Part shown: positions 5,220 through 10,341 of the stretch, piece by piece
How positions within the stretch are numbered: the stretch's first letter is position 1
Layout: each line of letters opens with the position of its first letter
NCBI GenBank assembly: GCA_948762645.1
Contig: CAQBRY010000061.1
Coordinates: 1-10,341, forward strand
DNA from: an uncultured Eubacteriales bacterium
GTDB taxonomy: Bacteria; Bacillota; Clostridia; Oscillospirales; Acutalibacteraceae
Direction: 5' to 3'
DNA length: 10,341 nucleotides
Position numbers and translations under genes: made by a program
The notes under the pieces: model-generated
The model's database searches: none
The model's input: the letters and a program-made list of their open reading frames with translations, nothing else
Told to the model about the DNA's origin: nothing

Positions 5220-5483
5220 TTACTTACGTATACCAAGCTTTGAAATTATTGTTCTATATCTTTCTATATCTTTTTTAGTTAAGTAGTTAAGTAGACTTCT
5301 TCTTTGACCTACCATTATTAAAAGTCCTCTTCTGGAATGGTGATCTTTTTTATGTGTTTTTAAATGCTCAGTTAAATCATTGATTCTTTTTGTCAAAAGA
5401 GCTATTTGTACCTCGGGAGAACCCGTATCTCCTTCATGCCTTGCATGTTCGCCAATGAGTTGTTTTTTTTCTTCTGCTAACAT
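5220..5483 (-). CDS. rpsO: 30S ribosomal protein S15
   Basis: This is an 87-residue primary binder of 16S rRNA in the platform of the small subunit. The full family sequence is visible, including HEGDTGSPEVQIALLTKRI (16-34), HLKTHKKDHHSRRGLL (40-55) and the C-terminal SKLGIRK. The start is ATG 5481-5483, with AGAGGTG at 5489-5495 and 5-nt spacing. It is transcribed with pnp from the promoter at 5585-5613 through a leader of about 95 nt. S15 often represses its own mRNA by binding the leader, but no known binding fold was confirmed here. Confidence 0.97.
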   Translation of the reverse strand: MLAEEKKQLIGEHARHEGDTGSPEVQIALLTKRINDLTEHLKTHKKDHHSRRGLLIMVGQRRSLLNYLTKKDIERYRTIISKLGIRK

Positions 5484-5584
5484 TTTTACACCTCTTAATT
5501 AATTTACCCTATTTATAGATTTTTTATCCATAAACAATCCCAGAAAATTTTTTTAATCCGAGAAAGGGGGTATACCATTTATAA

Positions 5585-5613
5585 ATTATACCACTTTATA
5601 AAAGATTTGTAAA
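5585..5613 (-). promoter_or_regulatory. Strong extended -10 promoter for rpsO-pnp
   Basis: On the - strand, TTTACA (5613-5608, 5 of 6) and a perfect TATAAT (5590-5585) are 17 bp apart. A TG one base before the -10 box gives the extended -10 form. It lies 12 bp after the hppA stop codon, with a predicted start near 5578. This fits a growth-related ribosomal protein promoter. Confidence 0.75.
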
Positions 5614-5625
5614 GATTAGAAGTAT

Positions 5626-7734
5626 TTACATCAAGTGCATAGCTATAGTAACTCCGGCAAAAACTATCGATACTATAGAAGTAAGCTTTATAAGTATGTT
5701 AATTGAAGGTCCTGACGTATCTTTAAAAGGATCTCCTACCGTATCCCCAACTACTGCAGCTTTATGGCATTCTGATCCCTTACCTCCTAAATTACCGGCT
5801 TCTATATGCTTTTTAGCATTGTCCCATGCTCCACCTGCATTTGACATCATTATTGCCAAAACAAATCCTGATATAGTAGTTCCGGCCAAAAGTCCGGCTA
5901 CACCGTTTACTCCCAAAATTATTCCTACTACTATCGGTACTACTACTGCTAGTATCGCAGGGGGCACCATTAGTTTTTGAGAAGATTTCGTACATAAGTC
6001 AATACATGCTTCATAATCCGGTTCTTCTTCGCCGGTTAAAAGACCTTTTATATTTTTAAACTGCCTTCTAACTTCAAGAACTATACTTTGTGCTGCTTTT
6101 CCTACTGCTGACATCGTCATTGAAGCAAATAAGAACGGAAGCATTGCTCCTATAAAAAGTCCTACAAGAACAGTCGGATTATTAACGCTTAAATTAAATC
6201 TCATATTTGGTGCTAATCTTCCGATCTCAGATATATAAGAAGCAATCAATGCAAGGGCTGTAAGCGCCGCAGATCCTATTGCAAAACCTTTTCCTGTTGC
6301 TGCTGTTGTATTTCCGAGGGAATCGAGTGCGTCTGTTCTGTTTCTTACGTCGTCTCCCATACCTGTCATCTCTGCTATTCCACCTGCATTATCTGCTATT
6401 GGTCCGTAAGCGTCTGTTGCTAAAGTTATACCAAGTGTGGATAGCATTCCCACTGCAGCTACTCCTACTCCATAAAGACCTTTACTAAAGCTCGTAGGAT
6501 CAAGTATGTTTCCCCCGCATGAAAAGAAACTTATTATTACTGCTGCACCTATAATTACAACTGGAAGTACGGTAGACATCATACCTAAGGAAAGTCCACT
6601 GATTATTACCGTTGCTGGGCCCGTCTGAGCTGATTTTGCAAGTTCTTTAGTTGGCTTATAAGTATCTGAAGTAAAATACTCTGTTGTAAAACCTACTAGC
6701 ACACCTGATAAAAGTCCTGACATTATTGCTAAAAATATTCCTAATTCATTTGGTAAAAATGACTTGACTATAAAAAATGAAATTACTGCTATTAATATTG
6801 CACTAATATATGTACCTATGCGAAGTGATTTTAGAAGTGATTTCTGATTTGCATTTTCCTTTGTCCTTACAAAAAATGAGCCTATAATTGAAGCAATTAT
6901 ACCAAAAGCAGCTAAGCAAAGAGGTACGCTTACTCCTTTCATTCCAAACCCTGCTGATACTGCTAATGCTGAAGATGAAAGCAGTGCGCTAACATAAGAT
7001 TCATATAAATCGGCACCCATTCCTGCAACGTCACCTACGTTATCGCCTACGTTATCTGCTATAACTGCCGGATTCCTTGGATCGTCCTCCGGTATGCCTA
7101 CCTCTACTTTACCAACTAAATCTGCACCTACATCAGCAGCTTTTGTAAATATTCCTCCGCCAACTCTGGCGAAAAGTGCCATACAGGATACTCCGATTCC
7201 AAATGTTAGCATATTTGACGTAATTTGCTGGGTTATAAATGTTTCATTTACCATAGGCTCTACGGTTGTATACCAAAATCTTAAAAATAAAAACCATATC
7301 GACATATCTAAAAGTCCTAATCCCACAACAGCAAATCCCATGACTGACCCCGAAGAAAAAGCTACTTTCAAACCTTTATTCAAACTGCTTTTAGCCGCAT
7401 ATGCCGTACGAGCATTTGCCATAGTAGCTGTTTTCATACCAATATATCCTGAAAGGGCTGAAAAAAATCCTCCGGTTATAAATGCAAACGGTACAAATTT
7501 ATTTACATACCCACACAAAGACATTATTAAAAGTACTACAAACATTACTCCAAAAAATATAGATACACCTTTATACTGTCTTTTAAGATACGCACTTGCA
7601 CCCCTTCCAATAGCTTCTGAAATTTTTTTCATCTGCTCATTACCCTCAGGCTGAATTTTAACTCTATAAAACATCAGTCCTGAAAAACATATAGACATCA
7701 ACGCACATACCGTCACGAACCATATTATATTCAT
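5626..7734 (-). CDS. hppA: Membrane-bound K+-dependent pyrophosphatase (Na+- or H+-pumping)
   Basis: This 702-residue, highly hydrophobic protein is of normal length for the ~16-helix ion-pumping pyrophosphatase family, which hydrolyses cytosolic pyrophosphate to move Na+ or H+ out of the cell. Substrate and Mg motifs are intact: DVGADLVGKVE at 201-211, DNVGDNVGD at 227-235, DNAGGIAEM at 448-456 and VVGDTVGDPFKDTSGPS at 661-677. The GNTTAATGKG motif (474-483) has Ala where K+-independent enzymes have Lys, so K+ dependence is expected. Glu245 in DLYESYV occupies the position typical of Na+ pumps and related K+-dependent H+ pumps. The start is ATG 7734 with AGGAGT at 7747-7752 (12-nt spacing, rather long). 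It lies 30 bp after the secreted coiled-coil gene and is probably cotranscribed with it. Confidence 0.96.
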   Translation of the reverse strand: MNIIWFVTVCALMSICFSGLMFYRVKIQPEGNEQMKKISEAIGRGASAYLKRQYKGVSIFFGVMFVVLLIMSLCGYVNKFVPFAFITGGFFSALSGYIGMKTATMANARTAYAAKSSLNKGLKVAFSSGSVMGFAVVGLGLLDMSIWFLFLRFWYTTVEPMVNETFITQQITSNMLTFGIGVSCMALFARVGGGIFTKAADVGADLVGKVEVGIPEDDPRNPAVIADNVGDNVGDVAGMGADLYESYVSALLSSSALAVSAGFGMKGVSVPLCLAAFGIIASIIGSFFVRTKENANQKSLLKSLRIGTYISAILIAVISFFIVKSFLPNELGIFLAIMSGLLSGVLVGFTTEYFTSDTYKPTKELAKSAQTGPATVIISGLSLGMMSTVLPVVIIGAAVIISFFSCGGNILDPTSFSKGLYGVGVAAVGMLSTLGITLATDAYGPIADNAGGIAEMTGMGDDVRNRTDALDSLGNTTAATGKGFAIGSAALTALALIASYISEIGRLAPNMRFNLSVNNPTVLVGLFIGAMLPFLFASMTMSAVGKAAQSIVLEVRRQFKNIKGLLTGEEEPDYEACIDLCTKSSQKLMVPPAILAVVVPIVVGIILGVNGVAGLLAGTTISGFVLAIMMSNAGGAWDNAKKHIEAGNLGGKGSECHKAAVVGDTVGDPFKDTSGPSINILIKLTSIVSIVFAGVTIAMHLM

Positions 7735-7764
7735 TCTCTTAAACTCACTCCTATTTTTAGTAAA

Positions 7765-8160
7765 TTAAATATGTAATATACTATTTACTTTATTATTCTC
7801 CTCTGCCCTCATTTTCTCTATTTCATTTGTAATATCTTCCATTTTGTACAGTAATTCTATCCACTTATCAGAAAGTTTCTCTATAGTTTTAAACAGATTA
7901 TTATATTCTAGTTCTAGCTCTACTATTTGCTGATCAGTCAGAGTTTTAGATACTCGTTGAGCATTTATAGTACTTGCAATTTCGTTTATTCTATTTGCAA
8001 TCCACCTTTTATCATTTTCTATATTATTTATTTCAACAGTTAAATCTGATTTTTGATCCAAAAGCTCCTGCAAAGTAACTGCTGATAAATTATTTAAAGC
8101 AGGAAACACAGTAAATGCTGATACTATCAAAAATAATGCACAAATTTTTCTCAATTTCAT
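7765..8160 (-). CDS. Small secreted coiled-coil protein of unknown function
   Basis: I do not recognise this 131-residue protein. It begins with a Sec-type signal peptide: basic residues K2, R4 and K5, a hydrophobic core at about 6-21, and a possible cleavage site after LSA (25-27). The remainder (about 28-122) is a charged, heptad-like, probably all-helical coiled coil rich in Glu, Lys, Asn and Ile (for example QELLDQKSDLTVEINNIEND at 31-50). No lipobox Cys, LPXTG anchor or enzymatic domain is seen. The start is ATG 8160 with TTCCTTC read as GAAGGAA at 8171-8177, 10 nt away. It lies after the rplQ terminator and 30 bp before hppA, suggesting a two-gene unit. Residues 28-122 resemble the coiled-coil parts of cell-wall-associated proteins only in general character. 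Confidence 0.7.
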   Translation of the reverse strand: MKLRKICALFLIVSAFTVFPALNNLSAVTLQELLDQKSDLTVEINNIENDKRWIANRINEIASTINAQRVSKTLTDQQIVELELEYNNLFKTIEKLSDKWIELLYKMEDITNEIEKMRAEENNKVNSILHI

Positions 8161-8200
8161 AAATTCATAATTCCTTCAATAACATAAAATTAAAATATTT

Positions 8201-8231
8201 GCCACCGATAAAATTTTATATATCGAGTGGC
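8201..8231 (-). terminator. Terminator of the rpsK-rpsD-rpoA-rplQ operon
   Basis: On the - strand, GCCAC and CGATA-type arms form a 10-bp stem (8227-8231 with 8201-8205, and 8221-8225 with 8206-8210, one bulged base at 8226) around a 10-nt loop. A T-rich tract follows (AAATATTTTAATTTTA). It begins 8 bp after the rplQ stop codon. Confidence 0.7.
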
Positions 8232-8238
8232 ATATTCA

Positions 8239-8580
8239 TTATATTAATTCAATAAGTGCCATTTCAGCGGCATCTCCGCGTCTTGGGCCCAACTTATTTA
8301 TTCTTGTATATCCACCGTTTCTTTCGGCATACTTTGGTGCTATTTCAGTAAAAAGTTTTTTTACTACGTCCTCTTTCGTTATAAATGAAAGAGCCATACG
8401 TTTATGATGTAAATTATTTTGTTTTGCAAGAGTTATCATTTTTTCTGTAAGGGATCTAACCTCTTTTGCTCTTGTTACCGTGGTTTCTATCTTGCCGTTT
8501 TCAAGGAAAAACGTTACTAAGGCTCTTAGCATTGCTAATCTATGAGCAGTATTTCTACCTAATTTTCTTTTGCCAGCCAC
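8239..8580 (-). CDS. rplQ: 50S ribosomal protein L17
   Basis: This is a 113-residue large-subunit protein near the exit tunnel. It has the family's N-terminal KLGRNTAHRLAMLRALVTFF (6-25) and the C-terminal GGYTRINKLGPRRGDAAEMA, with full bacterial length. The start codon is GTG (8580-8578), supported by GGAGG at 8590-8594 with 9-nt spacing; the next residues AGKRKLGR match the family start. It lies 35 bp after rpoA, in the usual alpha-operon order, and is followed by the terminator at 8201-8231. Confidence 0.97.
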   Translation of the reverse strand: MAGKRKLGRNTAHRLAMLRALVTFFLENGKIETTVTRAKEVRSLTEKMITLAKQNNLHHKRMALSFITKEDVVKKLFTEIAPKYAERNGGYTRINKLGPRRGDAAEMALIELI

Positions 8581-8615
8581 AAATATTTACCTCCTTTTAT
8601 CTTACATAATTATTA

Positions 8616-9572
8616 TTAATCATCTATTGTAGGGCTAAGGTTAAGTCCCATAGAATGTAATTTTTCGATTACCTCATCAAGTGACTTTCTTCCTAAATTT
8701 CTAACTTTCATCATATCGTCTTCTGTTTTACTCGTTAGATCTTCAACAGTATTAATTCCAGCCCTTTTCAAGCAATTATAAGATCTTACAGATAATTCTA
8801 AATCATCGATCGTCATATTAAGGTTACTTACAAATACGGGTTCCTGTTTTTCAAACATTATATTAGCCTTTTCAGCCAATTCCGAAAGCCCGACGAATAA
8901 ATTAAAATGTTCTATAAGTATTTTTGCCGCAAGTGATACTGCTTCTTCTGCCGTTACTACACCTTTAGTCCACACTTCAAGCGATAATTTATCGTAGTCA
9001 GTGATTTGTCCTACACGTGTATTTTCAACGGTATAATTTGTTTTTAATACGGGTGTATATATTGAGTCAACGGGAAGAACACCTATTACTTTATTTTGGA
9101 TGATTTCTCTGTTTCTTTCTGCTGAAACATATCCTCGCCCTCTGTCTAAAGTTATCTCCATTTTAAGCGTTGCTTTATCGTCGAGCGTTGCTATATGAAG
9201 ATCCGGATTGAGTATTTCTACTTCGCTGTCACATGTTATCATTGAAGCTGTGACCTCGCAACTTCCTGTAGCATCTATATATACGGTTTTTGGTCCATCG
9301 CAGTGAAGTTTTGCATTTAAACCTTTTATATTTAATACTATTTCTGTAACATCTTCTTTGACGCCCGGTATAGTTGAAAATTCATGCATAACTCCGTCAA
9401 TTTTTATCGATGTTGCCGCTACTCCCGGAAGGGAAGAAAGAAGTATCCTTCTTAAACTGTTTCCAAGTGTATTACCAAAGCCTCTTTCAAGTGGTTCTAC
9501 GACAAATCTTCCATAGTTATTGTCCTGTGAAATTTCCTCTATACTTATACGTGGTTTCTCTATTTCTATCAT
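8616..9572 (-). CDS. rpoA: RNA polymerase alpha subunit
   Basis: The alpha subunit dimerises to nucleate RNA polymerase assembly, and its C-terminal domain contacts UP elements and activators. In the 318-residue protein, the N-terminal domain carries FGNTLGNSLRRILLSSLPG (32-50) and the assembly regions. A linker lies at about 235-250 and the C-terminal domain at about 253-312, with LKRAGINTVEDL and VRNLGRKSLDEV. I chose ATG 9572, giving MIEIEKPRIS, rather than the in-frame TTG one codon upstream. The GGAGG-type site at 9578-9584 is 5 nt from the ATG but only 2 nt from the TTG. The gene lies 71 bp after rpsD. Confidence 0.97.
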   Translation of the reverse strand: MIEIEKPRISIEEISQDNNYGRFVVEPLERGFGNTLGNSLRRILLSSLPGVAATSIKIDGVMHEFSTIPGVKEDVTEIVLNIKGLNAKLHCDGPKTVYIDATGSCEVTASMITCDSEVEILNPDLHIATLDDKATLKMEITLDRGRGYVSAERNREIIQNKVIGVLPVDSIYTPVLKTNYTVENTRVGQITDYDKLSLEVWTKGVVTAEEAVSLAAKILIEHFNLFVGLSELAEKANIMFEKQEPVFVSNLNMTIDDLELSVRSYNCLKRAGINTVEDLTSKTEDDMMKVRNLGRKSLDEVIEKLHSMGLNLSPTIDD

Positions 9573-9577
9573 CAAAT

Positions 9578-9584
9578 CCTCCTC
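9578..9584 (-). promoter_or_regulatory. Ribosome binding site deciding the rpoA start
   Basis: GAGGAGG on the - strand ends 5 nt before ATG 9572. The in-frame TTG at 9575 would leave only 2 nt, so the ATG is the likely start. Confidence 0.75.
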
Positions 9585-9643
9585 AATACTTTAAAAGGAA
9601 TAAAAACTTCCAAATAACATTTCTTAACGTCAATATAAATCCA

Positions 9644-10273
9644 TTACTTGGAGTAAAGCTCGATGATAAGAGTTTCTTCGACTTCCAAATCTATGTCTTC
9701 TCTTGAAGCTTTGGAAATAACCTTTGATTCAATGGTATTATTATTGCATTCCAACCATTTCGGTACAGGCCTTGAAGCGTTCTTTTCTAAAATAGCTTTG
9801 ATCTTCTCGCTACTTCTACTTTTCTCACAAATAGAAATTACATCTCCTGGTTTAAGTAAATAAGATGGTATATCTACCCTTTTGCCATTTACTGTAAAAT
9901 GTCCGTGGCGTACCAATTGCCTTGCTTCTGCCCTGGATCCTGACCAACCTAAACGATATACTACGTTATCAAGTCTTGACTCTAAGATAGCAAGTAAGTT
10001 TTCACCGGCTTTACCTTCTTTTACTCCTTCTGCTAATTCATAGTAATGTCTAAACTGTCTTTCAAGAATACCATAGTAACGTTTTGTTTTTTGTTTTGCA
10101 CGAAGCTGGAGTCCATATTCTGATATTTTTTTACGTCCTTGACCGTGTTGTCCGGGGGCGTAGGATCTCCTTGCTACTGCGCATTTTGACGTATAACATC
10201 TTTCGCCTTTTAAAAATAATTTTTGTCCTTCTCTGCGGCATAGTCTGCACACAGCTCCTGTATATCTTGCCAT
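9644..10273 (-). CDS. rpsD: 30S ribosomal protein S4 (zinc-binding form)
   Basis: S4 is a primary 16S rRNA binder of 209 residues, the usual length. The N-terminal zinc-finger cysteines C9, C12, C26 and C31 are intact (C+ form). RRSYAPGQHGQ lies at 35-45. The S4 RNA-binding domain spans about 98-149 (SRAEARQLVRHGHFTVNGKR). The start is ATG 10273. An in-frame TAA three codons upstream forbids an earlier start, although the strong AGGAGG (10288-10293) is 14 nt away, which is unusually far. S4 is a known autoregulator in Bacillus and of the alpha operon in E. coli; the spacing may reflect leader structure, which is inference. The gene follows rpsK by 35 bp. Confidence 0.97.
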   Translation of the reverse strand: MARYTGAVCRLCRREGQKLFLKGERCYTSKCAVARRSYAPGQHGQGRKKISEYGLQLRAKQKTKRYYGILERQFRHYYELAEGVKEGKAGENLLAILESRLDNVVYRLGWSGSRAEARQLVRHGHFTVNGKRVDIPSYLLKPGDVISICEKSRSSEKIKAILEKNASRPVPKWLECNNNTIESKVISKASREDIDLEVEETLIIELYSK

Positions 10274-10308
10274 ACTAAATTAACACACCTCCTAAATATT
10301 ATTTATTA

Positions 10309-10341
10309 TTAAACGCGTCTTCTTTTTGGTGGACGGCATCC
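10309..10341 (-). CDS. rpsK: 30S ribosomal protein S11, C-terminal end (partial)
   Basis: The last ten codons read GCRPPKRRRV followed by TAA, the highly conserved C-terminus of bacterial S11. The rest lies beyond the right edge. The position directly upstream of rpsD matches the standard rpsM-rpsK-rpsD-rpoA-rplQ order. Confidence 0.93.
   Translation of the reverse strand, partial: GCRPPKRRRV

Noticed and set aside
7094..7654. A 186-codon + strand frame opposite hppA.
   Set aside because: Antisense shadow of a conserved membrane protein, with no family resemblance.
1..10341. tRNA, rRNA or CRISPR array.
   Set aside because: No cloverleaf, rRNA motif or regularly spaced repeat was seen in the intergenic regions.

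Overview
The window is AT-rich, Firmicutes-type DNA, most likely from a spore-forming member of the Clostridia. Shine-Dalgarno sequences are mostly strong, GTG starts are present, and there are a SpoVAC spore protein, a zinc-type S4, a K+-dependent membrane pyrophosphatase and a typical low-GC alpha-operon end (rpsK-rpsD-rpoA-rplQ). I cannot name the genus or species.

Layout: the first 1.2 kb lies on the + strand and holds engB (ysxC GTPase) and spoVAC. The spoVAC ribosome binding site sits in a perfect 10-bp hairpin, and the gene ends in a bidirectional terminator. Everything from 1247 to the right edge is on the - strand. Reading leftward from 10341, the order is the end of rpsK, then rpsD, rpoA, rplQ and a terminator; a small secreted coiled-coil protein; hppA; a strong promoter with rpsO and pnp; and two small genes for double-glycine-leader, glycine-zipper (bacteriocin-like) peptides.

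The unusual part is 1113-3079. Between the two bacteriocin-like genes lie a copy of the last 122 bp of pnp (8 substitutions, no gaps) and, fused directly to it, a copy of the last ~120 bp of spoVAC with its terminator (2 substitutions, one 2-bp deletion). The fusion point has a 2-bp microhomology. This is the structure expected of a tandem duplication whose breakpoints lie inside spoVAC and pnp: spoVAC - peptide gene 1 - pnp' | 'spoVAC - peptide gene 2 - pnp. The duplicated edges are 93-97% identical, but the two peptide genes between them are only distantly similar. They share a leader type, a double-Gly site and a C-terminal glycine zipper. The spoVAC-pnp interval therefore looks like a variable cargo site for secreted peptides, either diversifying fast or stacking alleles from different strains. 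No transporter/protease, modification enzyme or clear immunity gene is present in the window.

The remaining genes are core functions: ribosome and RNA polymerase subunits, ribosome-assembly GTPase, RNA turnover, and pyrophosphate-driven ion pumping. Regulatory signals visible include a near-consensus extended -10 promoter for rpsO, a 13-bp hairpin between rpsO and pnp, and separate promoters for the two peptide genes.
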